Under the pieces are notes generated by a model, which did no database searches, was not told where the DNA came from, and saw only the letters and a list, made by a program, of their open reading frames with translations. From the NCBI GenBank assembly GCA_030141605.1, contig JAQGDQ010000121.1, positions 370,001 to 434,000 on the forward strand: DNA of 64,000 nucleotides, read 5' to 3'. Position numbers and translations under genes: made by a program. Below, piece by piece: positions 11,301 through 24,167 of the stretch (within the stretch, counting starts at the first letter, position 1; each line of letters begins with the position of its first letter). Source of the stretch: Tubiluchus corallicola (lineage: Eukaryota; Priapulida; Priapulimorpha; Priapulimorphida; Tubiluchidae).

Positions 11301-13150
11301 TGTTAGGATATGTAATACAAACTTATTTATGTAAAACTGTATTTATAATAATGTTTTTAATGTCTTTAAGTGATCATTTGAAAATAAGTTCAACATAAAA
11401 TTAAATGCAAAAGTTAAAATTACAATTATCGTTAAAATGGAATGGCAGAGCTATCATTGGTTGTGTATCCAAACTCAAGACACAAGCTATTCTTGTGAAA
11501 AATTCAAATATCAGTTTATTTCTTTTGAGTGTCATGTCCAGACAAGGTGGCTTGGATAGTAATAAGTGCCTAAATGAGTTTCAGGAAAGGAGTAGCCGTG
11601 ATGATAACAGAACACCTTTGTGTCTGCCATGTGGCCATGAATGGATCCCAGGCAGTTAAAGTGTAAAAGTGGAGTTAATGAGCAAAGAACAGTCTTAATG
11701 GATTTAAGGATGCAAATATCTGAAAGTACTTTGAGACACAAGGCAATGACTTATTCCTATTTAAGAGTAGAAGTAATGTTTCTTCCTAGTTGTCTAGCAG
11801 CATTTTTGACTGGAATAGTATACATAATTATAGTGTACTGAAGAAACTAGAAACTCAACAACCACCATTCGTAGTTAAAATTTATCGAATGCTGTTAGGA
11901 TATGTGTCACACCTTCATATTTCTATTTTTAGACAAGAATAGATGCAACTGGGTAACAGGGTCAGAAGAACTGTTATATAAAGTTAGAAACAGCAATCTA
12001 ATTCCAATATTTGTACACCTCGAGGTATGTGCATTACCACTTTTTCGCAATATGGTAAGTTTGTTCATAAATAATGTTCTTACAAAATATTTTGTCCCAA
12101 TAAATTGATATTTCAAAACTATTATTACTTAGAAGAAATTGTTGCCTGGATAGTGCACTTCTTATTGTTTTCCTCTTCCTTTGTTTACCCCCATCTGACT
12201 GTCTCTATTTCTCCATCCCAGTTTCGACTCTTGGGATAATCATTAATGATGATGAAATACACTGTCTTGGCATACATGCATGTTTTGCTACGAATTGAGA
12301 CTTTTTTAATTTCATGTCCATATTTTTATTTTATATAAAAATTGAAATAACATGCTGCAGTCAAACCTCATTATAACGTGCCCCCCCCTAATTAGCAAAA
12401 AAAAATTACATAGACATATATGTATTAACACACCTCATTATAATGCCAAACCCACTGTAAGGTGAACTTTTTTGCAGTCTCAGAGTAGACAGTATAGAGG
12501 TTTGATTGTAGCAGCAGTGTTTCCACTGAGAAAACTCTAGCTATTCACTTTGCCAGTTTGCTGAACTAAACAATCGTATTATTGCATAAAATGCAGTTGA
12601 AATCTTTTCTTTCGACGAAAAACATTGCTAAAATCTATTCTCCAAAATCTATTTTTCAGGAAGTTTGTTAACCTTTATTTATATGAAAAAGATTTTTATG
12701 AGAATAATTTTCTTTGGAACTCCACCTAAACCTGTGGGTAACATATATTGCTGTAGACTGCAGTGCACATAAAGGAAAAATATAAAATCCTCATCACTTG
12801 AATCCTCATCATTGCCAATTTCAAATTTTGTTTGAACTTGGAAGTGCAGAAAATTGTTATTCCAATGCTGGGTCATAATTTGCTATGCCAGATGCAACAG
12901 CCTATGTGTAGTAACAGAGAAATGTTTGCCACACATTTAGTTGTAATGATAAACCAAAGGAATTTACATAGTAGTAATAATCTGTTGTCTCTTATGTTCT
13001 GCAGTTCTGGCAAAGCCGTGCACTAAACTTATTTAATATTTTCAGGAAGAATCTCATAGGAAGCTTTTGCAGCAAAGGTTACGAATCCTTATAGAAACAG
13101 CTGCTGGTATTAAACCTGGTGGTAGCTCACTACTGATGGATTTGAGATAG
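8386..13150 (+). CDS. CENPM: Centromere protein M (kinetochore CCAN subunit), 6 exons
   Basis: Exons: 8386-8427, 9883-9974, 10622-10720, 11074-11153, 11933-12024, 13046-13150. They give 169 residues, close to vertebrate CENP-M (about 180), with all phases consistent. The protein starts MAAADNLNLFCSVL. Its centre has the core pattern INFIIHVIDPTVKHSVAQLE then YRLGNACIVVTQ, which matches the CENP-M stretch where a small-GTPase-like fold has lost nucleotide binding. The end is LLQQRLRILIETAAG..SSLLMDLR, like the vertebrate C-terminus. No P-loop is present, as expected for this pseudo-GTPase. CENP-M helps hold the CENP-H/I/K complex at centromeres. Exon 2 must use the donor after TATGC (not the earlier GTGTAT) to keep frame. 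Intron 1 contains a tandem array and intron 5 a MITE. Assignment rests on recalled family resemblance. Confidence 0.78.
8702..8862 (+). repeat. Degenerate 16-17-bp tandem array
   Basis: About nine to ten imperfect copies of a unit like GACACAAGGATATTTG, in intron 1 of CENPM. The unit resembles those of the inverted arrays near 58.2/59.1 kb and 62.3/63.1 kb (shared core GG-ACA-GGA), but I see no inverted partner nearby. Confidence 0.8.
12358..12508. mobile_element. 151-bp MITE, pogo/Tigger-like ends
   Basis: The left end is CAGTCAAACCTCATTATAAC and the right end GAGGTTTGATTG, so the terminal 12 bases form an inverted repeat with one mismatch. The right flank is TA; the left flank is TG, consistent with a mutated TA target duplication. 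It has no coding capacity and lies in CENPM intron 5. Confidence 0.6.
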
Positions 13151-14387
13151 TGACAATATCTACACAACTGTAGGAACTGTTGGTCTGGGTTTTTCATTAA
13201 TGTAAATATGAAACTTCTTTCTGATTTGCGTTTTCATATGGTATGTTTAAGGATGTCACGTACTGATTAATATTACGATGCTCTAAAGTAGGAATTAATG
13301 GCAAAATTTTGCACTGCTAGAAGTTTACTATTTGACTCCTGATTATTTGTTTGCAATATCAAGTATCTGATCAGGTTAGTGAAAAAAAAAATCAAGATAA
13401 TACAGTGACAGTTGTGAAATTAATGTGTTGTGATAGTAGGAAACTGTTCAGTGTAATTCTAGTGTTTGTAAATCTTTTTTGTGTGTAAGGAAAATTCATT
13501 CTTGCTAAAAATGATAGCAAAACTCCTTTTGGACAAAAATCAGAATTCACTGTTGCAATCTTTGTCCCATAAAACCAATCACATCTGGCTAATAATATCA
13601 TTAATTAAATGCTGTGAAAAACTCTTAATGGTAAATGGGTAAATAATTAGAAATCATAAAACTCATCACGAATGGAAATACATACATGTTGTTTGTATAA
13701 TTTTGTGTGCATACTGTAATAAATTCTGCAAGATACCCTGCATGTAGCAAGTTTATTCATTAATTTTAAAAATTTTATTTTACTATGCACAACAATAACA
13801 TGATATAAGTTACCGAAACTTTTCTGTAAAAAAAGTAATAGTAGCTTATAAGTCAAAATAAAAGTAAAACTTAGAGATTTGTTAATTATTTTGACCACCG
13901 CTGTCCCAGAGCTAACATGGTTAAAGTTGTTAGTTAGAAGTTAAAGATGCAAGCTGTCAACTAATACAAGAGTTTGATAACCACGTACTTGGCTCTGACC
14001 ATTTTGTAAATTGCTTGACAATGAATAATTTTGTAACTACATAACAACTCTAAATTTTTGCACAGCTATACTCTTGGTAATTCAAAACTGCAAGTTGTCA
14101 CACCTTGAAGGTAATGTAGAGAAAATGATTTAGTACAATAAATGCATATGACAAAAAAATTGTGAGAAAACTGAAAAAATTAAAACAACCTTATGAAAGC
14201 TCAAAATATTTGTGCTTACATTATTAAGTATATTCTAATACTATACCAACTACAATAACCCACACAGTTGACAATATTCTCATAAAAAACCTGTTTTTGA
14301 CATCAATAGTGACTACAGATCTTTTACTACATTCAGAAAGCACCTGTTTTGTTGTAAAATACTGTGGAAGTTAACCAGTTCTAAACA
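13151..14387. other. Convergent intergenic region between CENPM and ureG
   Basis: AT-rich, with no open frame of note. It should hold both 3' untranslated regions. A plus-strand AATAAA occurs near 13717 and the minus-strand equivalent (TTTATT) near 13755, which could serve the two genes. Confidence 0.4.
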
Positions 14388-17300
14388 TCAACAAACGGTC
14401 GAATTACGCGCATCAAGGATGAGCTTGGCAATCTCTGGAATCCCAACCATGTGCTTGGCTTGGGCAAATATCGTTGGACCATTTTGTCTCATTATTTTAG
14501 CATCTCTGTCCATAACCTAGCAGAAATAAAACAAATAAGGAATTCAACCTGGAAAAGTTTCGTGTTACTTGAAACTGAAAAACTGCTTTCAAATCACTCA
14601 TTGAAATTTATTAAGTAAAAAATCTGAAAAATAGCAATGAAAATTTCCTAACTCTATGCTTATAGGAAGCTAAACAACTGCCAAGGATAATTTAATTGAT
14701 TTTTTTATTTTGTCCATAATCTGCAAATAGTTGAGCAGAGGGCAAGAAGAATATTCAAGTGATTGATTATGATGCGTGTTACGAAGATAAGCAATGCTGA
14801 GGTTGGTTTGTGAATGATTGCCGATTTCAACACTCCCTCTGGGCAGTGCTATTCATCATATTGATAGCTGTTTAACATTCCATTGTATTCATATGCAAAT
14901 GTGACTCTGACACCATTGTTGATTCAATTTTGTAGAGTCTTTGCAGATGGACAGATTTTGGTCCAACTACAACCATTAACACTAGGCCCTGTTGGTGAGT
15001 GCTGGATTCCGGGTTGTTGAATACCAAACTGCATAACAAAATAAATGTAACCAAAATCTAATTGAATATCTGCCATTTATTTAAAGAAATCCACACAGCT
15101 TCCAGAACGTTTTGCTGCCTTTGAAATTAACAATAAAATGCAATATATGATGTTAAAATAAATTACCAAATTCCTTTATGTGTAAATGCCTAGTTTTAAC
15201 TGCCTATGCTAAGTAAAGTTTTCTGAATCGTAAGTAAGAAACGTGTTAAATAGTCTTGTTTTACCTTGAGATCAGCTCCAACTGCTTCCGCTAAATCTGT
15301 TTTGTTGATCACTAATAAATCACTTTGCGTAATTCCGGGACCACCTTTCCGTGGTATCTTGTCGCCACCTTTTCAACAACATACCATTCTCAATTGAATG
15401 TGGTATTTAATCTTCATTTTAAAGCAGCACTGAAAGCATTTTAAATTTTTAAGCTCAAATTAACACTTTGTCCTCACCTACTTCAGTGCACTTTATTTAT
15501 AGGAAAAATATATTAGTAATGAGGTACAGCATGCAAAAGTTTTAGCACAATACCACTGGTATTTCGCATTGAGCTGTTTTATTATTGCAGCTTGTTAATT
15601 TTCCATTTCCTGATCATTTCTGCTTTTCAAAAGCATCACTGCCAAGTTACCTTATACCCAATGTGCCATTTAAACACTGCATCTGACAAAGAGTGATCAA
15701 CAGATAAAATTGTAGAAGAACAGTGGATTTTCAGGTATGATCATTTGATCGATAAGAAAAAACTGGATAGCAAAGCATCTGTGATGTGTAGTCTGATGTA
15801 ACTTGTGTACATTCTGAGAGAAAAATTCTGATACAGAAGCATTTGCTTATGTTTTACCACATACGCATGCTTATTGTTAAATGCGCCAAAGATTCCAGCG
15901 GCGTCACACCAAAATTAATACAACTTAATGTAAAAAGCTTTTCGTCAGTTTTTAAATATATGGTTATCACCAATGTCTAAGCTACATTTTGACACCCAAT
16001 CATATTTTGCTTTCAGTGCTGCTTTAACTCTAAAGTTACGAACAATTAGTTATGATGCTAGCCTTTGCAAAGGTTCACAACCCAAAAATTTGAGAGAATA
16101 TTGAGCTTTAATATAAAACTCGGTATCTATCACTGCCAGTACAAATCCTTCTAAAACTGGCTTTTAACTGTTATTTAAAACTGTTAAAAATTTCCAGTCA
16201 TAGATTTTTTGTTATCAATGTCCGAGTGACGTTGAATCAGGGCCACACACTTGTTTCTGATATAACATATTATTAATAAATGTGTTGTGCTTCCAATATA
16301 CAACAAATTTTTATCAAGATTACGGTTAAGACCATGATGTGCACTGGTTGATTTCTTATTGTCAGCTGCAAAATATTAAAGCGTTATACATTAAGTAGCT
16401 GTTCTTCAACTGATGACTAGCTGATATTGATTTCATTTTTTAACATGCAAAAGCTTTTGACAAAATAACTTAAAAACCACTGAAGCCATAAACTTGTAAC
16501 TATCATTTTGAAATTTCAACCTTGTAGTTCTAATATTATTGTAAGTGTAATATTATTGTTAGTTCTAATATTATTGTAGTGTAAACTTCGGAGGTGCATT
16601 TTTTCTGTTCCACACAATATGTATGTTACTATCTAGTGCAGTGTACAACAATAAGAAATACGTGTACTAAAGGAAGTAAAAAGATGTGGTAACATAGCAA
16701 AGTTAATGGAAGTTTTATGCTTACCAGCAACATCTATAACATAGATGATATAATCAGCTAGCTCTCTGCTGTAATTAGCTGCCAAGTTGTCACCACCCGA
16801 CTCTATGATTACCATCTCCGGATGATGCGTTCTCGTCAGCTCTTTGGCAATTTCTAAATTTAGTGAAAAATCCTGTAAAGTACAGATATCTGTTCTTAAA
16901 TATTACAGAAAACCATAAAAAAAAGAAGAAATAGTTCACTAGTTTGCCTTAAGATAATATTTTATATTTTGCAAAATTTGACTTTATTACATTCGTGATA
17001 TACATTTTTAAGAAAATTGGCTTTAAAGATACATTTGTCCCCAGAGCATTTAGTTCAGTTTGCATGAGGTTTCAGAAAACACGTGGCTGGAAGTAGGTTT
17101 TAACATTATCCATCTGAATAACAGTGCCGTAGCCAGCTTTTCTGACATTGCAATTTGATGAATTAACTAGCAAGAACATGCCATCAAACTTTATTTAATA
17201 TCGGCTTAAAAAATACATTGCAGAAAACATCATACCAATTACATATAGAATACATACAATTGCATAATATATAAATAGACAACTAAACTCGCAGAAAACA

Positions 17301-20300
17301 ACTTTTACAAGTTGTCAAAAAACAAAGCATTAAAATGTAACTGCTTGCAGCTGGGCTGAAAATTGAGACTTGAAAGTTGAAACTCAATTAAAATATTAGT
17401 ACATGTGGTAGTTTTTTTCAATTCATTGGCATGCTAAAATGTAGTAAGTTCTTTTGTGTTGAATGACAATTAATTTGGAAGTTTTATTTTAGCTGTCTCA
17501 GTATAATAGCATTTCTACGAAAGCTTATTGTGCAAGTACAAATAACTACAAGTCGGCAGCCACTACTTAATGTGTTTTATCAGAGAGTTTATCTTACCAA
17601 CAACTACTCGTTTCAGAGCAGCCAATTTGTCAAGTAAAGTGTATAACCCAATGTCAATGCAGGCCATAATCCAACAGTGTAGTGCAAACATTGAATATAT
17701 AACTAGAAGCACTAATAACATCATTTTGCAACTTTGCAAAACGAATTACCACTTACATGGGTTTACTTTGAAGTCATCCATAGCCTTTAACCTTAATGAC
17801 CTTTAAGTGACTAAGCCATATGTCTAGTTTGTCCATTAAACTGCTATTTAACAGACATTAATTAGTTTAGTTAGTATTTTTTTAAGATGAACAGTCCACT
17901 CTAAGTTGTCATACATTTGATGGTCTATGAGCACTGCGTTTGCCGGCACATTTCCGAAGTATATTTTACAGCACAGCACAACTAAAACCATACTTCATAG
18001 CATTTTAATTGACTAGTTTAAATTATTTGTAGGTTTTCATGTGCAGATAATAACGCATGTGGCTTTGAAACAAGTAAAGTGCTTTATGGATACATTTCAT
18101 TATTATTACCTCTCTTATGGCAGCATGAGGGCAACCTCCAGTCTCCACGGCTCTCATTCGATTTTCCGCAAGGGCTTCATTCTTGACTAAAAATTCCCAA
18201 TCTTCCCTTAAAAGAAAATAGGATATAATCAAGAATGAAGAGTTGCAATTTCGAAAAATTGATCTTTATAAGGTCACATGCTCAATGTCACACTTTATAC
18301 TCACATAATGTATTTGAGATTGAACACTATGAGATGTTAAATTGTGTAAAAGAAACTCTCAGGCAAGACACAAAATGAAAAACCTATGTGAATTTATCTG
18401 TTAGGATTGGCATTTTTCTTTTTAGGTTTAGCTCGAGACAAAATAATAAACCACGTATATAAAATGCAAGAGAACCAAATATGTTGAAGTATTCTAATTA
18501 TCAATGATCTTACAACATCTAGTGCCAAAATCAGCTTTTTCAAACATTCCATGAGACTGATGAGAAATGTTTGAGCCGGGTTAACTTTAAAAGCTGTATT
18601 ATACAGAGAACAGCTAATAACAAGACATTACCCAAGTTTCATGGCTTAGTTTAAAACTAGCTCTGTAATTCACGTTCGAACTGTATATATTACCAGCTGT
18701 TTTCTATTGTGTATCTACTGGTCATCCGGAAAAAATCATTTCTTGCAAATCTTTAGAAATCAAAAGTACATAAAATGCCAGATAACAATTTTTACGTTTT
18801 AGTCTTTGCTGATTTTTTTTTAAAATTAGAACAACAAAAAGCAAAGTGAATGACTCTATATGAGTGATTCTCTCTATGGTGTTTAAAATTGCATTTCCGT
18901 AACAGAGAAAACAAAATTTTTATTAACATACTGTTATGAATGAAAAAGAAACTTAGCTCTTGGAATTTATTTAACTACATAACTTGGAAAAAGTTTTCGT
19001 TCCATTTCGATCATTTTGCTGTAAAACCTACTGAATTGTTCAATAGCTCATTTAATCTCAATTTGCAGAAATTTAGGCAATTCTTGAAACAAAACTTTTT
19101 TTTCAATTCATGAACAACTTTTATTTTTCTTGCACCTTATAATAGCCGATACAAGTTTCACCATGTTATAAAATCTAAAGGATTTGTTAAGGCCATTTTC
19201 TAAGTTGTGTACTAAACAAAGAAAACAAAAACTGATTTCTTTTTCATTTAAAACAGGAAAGTTTGGAAAAATTTCATTTTCTTTGTTATGGATCATAATT
19301 TTAAACATAACATTTAAAAAAATACTCAGAAAAAGTAAAACAAAAAACTAAAAGTAAAGTAAAAGTAAAACAAAACTTTTTCTTGTGTAGGGAATATATA
19401 TATACCTATTGTTATTGTGTTGAATTTTTATGCCCTCTTGGCTATATGCAGGGAACATTTTTTTGGATGACTCTGTATATTATATTATATTATATTACCT
19501 TAGTGCCTGCAAGAGCTGGTGTTAAAACAATATAGAATGCACGCTTAATAGATTTGCATACTTGCCTTGTAAAGATGTCATTAGTGATAACACATATTGA
19601 GTGCTGATCACGCAAATATCTGCATAATGCAAGAACGAGTGCCGTCTTCCCAGCACCGACTGGACCGCCGATGCCAATTGTATATGCTCTCTGAAATAAG
19701 ACAATTATATTTTTCTAAATAGTGTGACTGCAAATATGGAATTTTGTTTTGCTGAAACAAAAATGAAATGTCAATGTAAAAAATTTAGTTCTTAGTACTT
19801 TTGCTCAAATGTAGTATGCCAAACTAGTTAGTTAGTTAATATTTATTGACCACGAGATAGTATGTCCAACAATAGCATAACAAAACAAAAATAATTGGCA
19901 TAAATGCGTAACAGGCACAGTCTAACTTGATTTAATATCAAAATGAAATACTTATAAAGTTAAGTATAGACATACTATATAAAAGGGTACGTTCAAGGTT
20001 TCAACTCGAGTATTTAAATTTTGATAACATATCATGTATTAATTCACAAATAATTTTTGGGTCTAAATTCCATAAAGTATCAACATCAATAATTATCTGA
20101 CCTATGTGTCTAGCACATAAATTCATACTTACTGCATAGTTTAAACACTTGAACCACATTCACAAAGTCGCAATTCAAGCTCAGCATGTGACCAACGCCC
20201 AGTTTCAACTCGCAAGTAATGTGAAATAAGTCTTATAAGTCTAGAGATAGGATGGACACTTAAATTCGGATTTAGTTCAATTCTATAAGTAACACTTTGT

Positions 20301-21107
20301 TTTATCTGATGGCAATGCATGCGCTTTGATTTTCTGAAAATCATCATCACGATTGGTGGTTGTATCTAATAACCTCTTAGCATAATGGTACGGGGGGAGG
20401 GGGGGGGGGATGACGGCACCTGCACACAGAGACATGTCATCATAAATACAGTACTTCATAAAATACTGTACCTGTTTCCAGTCTGTCCTACTAAGGGGTT
20501 TCTCCCTCTCTGTGAATTTTCCTGCAGTCTCCATTATTTCGTGAGTGTGGCCGTGTTCATGAGTATGAGAATGACCATCTCCACTATGATCATGAACAGT
20601 TCCTGCTAAAAATGGCCAGAAACATAGAGGCAGACAGCACAATCACACGCAGTTCAATTAAGCTGACTTAGATAGCTTTGGTGCACTAATTCTTGCGTTG
20701 TATTAAACAATCAAAGCTCTGCATCGCAGAAAACATATTCAGCTGGCAATGACACCAAAGTTTTTGATGGCTTCCCAAAGGTAATGCCTTTCTTTGTCAA
20801 AGTTCTGCATGCTGCAGTAAAGTCATTTCAAAGGGCACCAGCTTGTAACACATCCTTTGCTTGTTAACAGATATCACAAAATTATGGATAACAGTATATA
20901 ACCAGGACTGTTTGCAGAATTGGTGTTGCTATCTACACAATTCTTACTAGATAATAAAAATTAGTGTATTTTTATTTAATGCTCTGTATTTTTCACATAA
21001 ATACGCTCAATAGTTGCTAAATGAATTTTGACTGCTTGAATAGATTCGTAGCATCTTTACTAACCTTGCACAAAAGTTACAGAACCTTGCTGGGTTGAAT
21101 TTGACAT
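14388..21107 (-). CDS. ureG: Urease accessory GTPase UreG, 7 exons
   Basis: Exons in transcription order: 21107-21065, 20605-20472, 19690-19566, 18206-18110, 16872-16725, 15368-15265, 14516-14388, giving 259 residues. The N-terminus carries a histidine-rich stretch ([19 protein letters not shown]), usual for eukaryotic UreG and able to bind nickel. Then come the P-loop GGPVGAGKT (residues 67-75), TNDIFT, EDWEFLV, the dimer/nickel motif CPH in [22 protein letters not shown], and the guanine-specificity motif NKTD. UreG is a SIMIBI-class GTPase that, with UreF and UreD/H, delivers nickel to urease in the cytosol. All key residues are present, so the protein looks functional. Intron 3 uses a GC donor (AG|GCAAGT). 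Exon 2 begins at a CAG after an AG, so a tandem acceptor may add or drop one alanine. A LINE fragment occupies intron 2. Confidence 0.95.
19828..20400 (-). mobile_element. 3' fragment of a LINE retrotransposon
   Basis: Read on the minus strand, broken frames match the C-terminus of the LINE protein at 52.5-54.5 kb: [33 protein letters not shown], and a final [11 protein letters not shown]. The 3' end TGGTCAATAAAT followed by a short TTAAC/TAAC run matches the 3' end of the 54.6-kb copy. It is 5'-truncated, frameshifted and internally deleted. It sits in intron 2 of ureG in the gene's own orientation and abuts a poly-G/C tract near 20390. Confidence 0.8.
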
Positions 21108-21995
21108 CGCTGCAGAATTTATCTATCTCGAAGCCCAACAATATTTATTACGAAAGCTAATAATCACTACTTCAGTACACGAGTCTTTCACAATCTGTTA
21201 TAACAGAAAAATTGGAATCAAGCCAACAAAATATATGTATTCTTAACTACTAACATCAACTATAATTAATAAGCAGTAATACTCTGGGTAATATGTTTAA
21301 ATGTAACATATTTTCTGGTATGTTTTAAGGTTAGGGCTCTGACTTCATTATATTTTACCAAGAGTAACATGTAGTCTTACATACAGTGATTTGGTTTTGC
21401 AAACACAAAACACATCTCGTGATGATGGCAGCAATATGGATAGTACCGCCACTGGTCACTTTGCAGTCGAAATCTGATTGCAATCACGATCAAATTCTGT
21501 CACAAATGATTGCATTGATCATGATCGCATTATAATTCTAAGCGGTTATTTCTTTCCAACTTTCAAAGAAATTTTCGGAATTCCTGCTCATTTTTTTTAA
21601 ATATTTTACCTTAATATAAAATATGTAATTGCCTACATTCAACTGGTATTCACTGTCAAAACCGCAATGGGAAAATCTTCAACACTATTATAATAGTGCA
21701 GGTTGATACTACTGTACCAATGATTAAAGGACTTAACTCAAACATTCGTGGCTGCGTGACGTCAAAATGATATCACAATTATGATGTTAAAATAGGGCCA
21801 GCTAACAAAATACACTTATACTGGTTCCGTATAAAATATACATGCAATAGAAAAAAACCACCCTTCAAATAAAAATAAAGTAGATATACAAACAATTGCA
21901 TTATGCACAAACACGAAGCAGCATGAAAGTCACACAAGTCTCAACTGGGAAACTGTAAATTATTAAGATCTCTTCTTGGATTTCATACAATTATT

Positions 21996-22028
<33 letters not shown>

Positions 22029-22470
22029 TATTCTCTGCAAACATTTTGCTTAATACTTTGTTAGGCTTGCAAACTAGGGTCCCAACTTACAGGGTCGTAG
22101 CCCTGGACAGGTCACGGACAGCAGTGTGTTCACTCCTGATCTCTGGTCAAGGGGAGAAGGGCAGTAGGCATCGGTCAGTTTTACAATTATGATTCAACTT
22201 ATCCTAGCGCGTACAGTTTTTTCAATTTTTTTTGGGTACTGTGGGGTAGATACAAACCTGGGATTTTAAAAATCTGGCAACCTTTAAACTTACGAGAGAG
22301 CGACCAAAATGCAAAATTAGAGGCACCCACTTTTGGTGACCTTTTAGATGCTGAGGGTTAGGTACCCAAAACTCACAGGTATGCTCTTAGGGTAATGGGA
22401 ACTATGTTTATAGGTGACCCGAGAATGCCGACTCAAAGGCCATGGAGTAGGCGGGTCTTTATTTATTTTT
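21108..22470. other. Region upstream of ureG, nothing coding recognised
   Basis: It presumably contains the ureG promoter and 5' UTR next to 21107. An ATT microsatellite lies at about 22003-22028. Between 22060 and 22450 the sequence is less AT-rich and could be an old transposon, but I see no diagnostic ends. Confidence 0.35.
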
Positions 22471-22474
22471 CTAT

Positions 22475-22890
22475 AAGCTGTTGTTCAACCCATTTTGGAA
22501 TATGAAACAGTTGTATGGTCTACCCAGTATGATAAACCAAAGAATGCTCTTGAAAGAACTCAGGATAGGTGTATTTGTCTTGCCAATGGCTTGGATCCCA
22601 CTTCAATTTCTACACTCGAGCCAAACTGTGAAACTGTAGACCTTGTGAACTGCTTCATAATAATTAGTGGAATACTTTTCTCACAGCAACAAACTTTTTT
22701 CCAGGCCTCATATGAGTCTCAATTATTTGTTCAACCACAGTCAGAACGACCATCAGATCACACTTCTTTGAGGATTGTGTCGTTCAGCCATGGAATCATC
22801 AACCATCAGTGCTTCATCAGCTGACTGTTTCAAAAGGCATTTGAGAGAGGAGCGTTTACAGACATCTCGGTCTTTATTTCTTTGGATAAG
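22475..22890 (+). pseudogene. Decayed LINE reverse-transcriptase C-terminus
   Basis: One frame reads AVVQPILEYETVVWSTQYDK followed by an ER/Q-rich helix, the conserved LINE thumb-region pattern P-I-L-E-Y-x-x-V-W. About 200 bases later another frame reads ISASSADCFKRHLREE, the pattern that typically ends such proteins. The frames are interrupted, so the copy is dead. It differs in sequence from the LINE at 52.5 kb and is likely another clade (CR1/jockey-like; the clade is inferred only). Confidence 0.65.
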
Positions 22891-23834
22891 GTATAATTAT
22901 ATGTTTCAAGCAGCATTGATTTTAGCTTCTGGATCACATCTCAGTTCTTTTACATTACTTTCTATGGAAGTCTTAGCAAAGTTTCGCTTACTGTCATGTT
23001 TCGTTGCAAGGCACTAGCGTCGCTGAGTGAGAACTTGCCGTATTTTTCAAAAGTTTGCGTTCATTAATCCTAGAATTTAAATGTTTAACATTTAAATGCT
23101 GATTCTGATGAGTTCCCATACGTGGGACGTAGAGTGATCCCGTGTGTTGCATTGCCAAGACCAGTGCTTACAATACTCTTAAGATGGCCCTAGTCAGAAA
23201 CGTCCGCCCATTTATAAAATGTACACAATCTAACACCCATGTGGTGCACTTGACTCTCCAAGACATGGGCTGCCCAAGTACCGCACTGAGTTCCATTATC
23301 CATGAAATTATAATTAATAAAAATATTGGGCGAGGTTTATTTCTAAAGTGCTCTGGCATTTGAACAAGTTATCAAAGATCTAATTGTATTCTTACTGACA
23401 AGTGCCTGTGCATAAAAATTTGTCTGCAGAATTAATTACTGATATTATAATACGAAACAAAAATTGTGTAAAAGTGCACTGGATCCTATCAAGGCATGAT
23501 ATAGGGTCAAGGAGCAACACGTAATTATAATTACAAAACACTGGCTTAGAGATAAATTAATGGTTCAACTGCCTGACACTGTAGAGAAAGTGTTTGACGA
23601 AATGGTAAGCACCTATAATTACGCCAAAAGAGCTGGCCTCTTTAAGCTTAAAAGCTGTGGTGATCAAACATTGCTCACCCTAATGACAATTACGTTACTC
23701 GTTAGTCATTACTGTTAGTTTGTTAAAATTTAAGTTTAAATAATTATTTATTATTAAATAAAAAAATGAAAACCAACACTGTATTAACGTCTACATGTTT
23801 TAAAAACAATTAATGTAGTTTCGCTTTTGTTGCT

Positions 23835-23918
23835 GCGGTACTTGGGCAGCTCATGTACCGCAGGCGCTACTTCGGCTAGCCCATGTAACGCACTGTGGGT
23901 TACTTGGACTAGTGCGCT
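23835..23918. repeat. Cluster of three short palindromes
   Basis: 23835-23861: stem GCGGTAC/GTACCGC. 23864-23891: stem GCGCTAC/GTAACGC with one mismatch. 23889-23916: stem CGCACT/AGTGCG. The inner parts of the first two (GGGCAGCTCATGTA, GGCTAGCCCATGTA) resemble the palindromes inside the element at 24168-24930. Confidence 0.65.
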
Positions 23919-24167
23919 TCTTCATTCCCGACAGTCCGTTTATATAATAGGCTGTTATTTATATTTAGACGCAATCTAAAGAATCCCTGATTCGCCACAC
24001 AAATAAAAAATAACATTTACACAACTCACACTCAACTACGTTAGCCAGATTTTTGCTCGTGCCTCGTGCTCATGTTTAAGTCAATGGAGAAGTTCTTTTT
24101 CGCGTCTCAAGACATGTCGAGACGACGTCGAAGATCTCACGGATTGTTTGCAAAAAAATGTGCGAAC

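Noticed and set aside
20283-20642. A 119-residue minus-strand frame containing the histidine-rich UreG segment
   Set aside because: It reads through the real exon (20605-20472) into intron and then into the LINE fragment. The donor at 20471-20470 and the conserved continuation at 19690 show where the exon ends.
23142-23363. Overlapping open frames on both strands of moderate length
   Set aside because: No domain, splice or repeat support on either strand.
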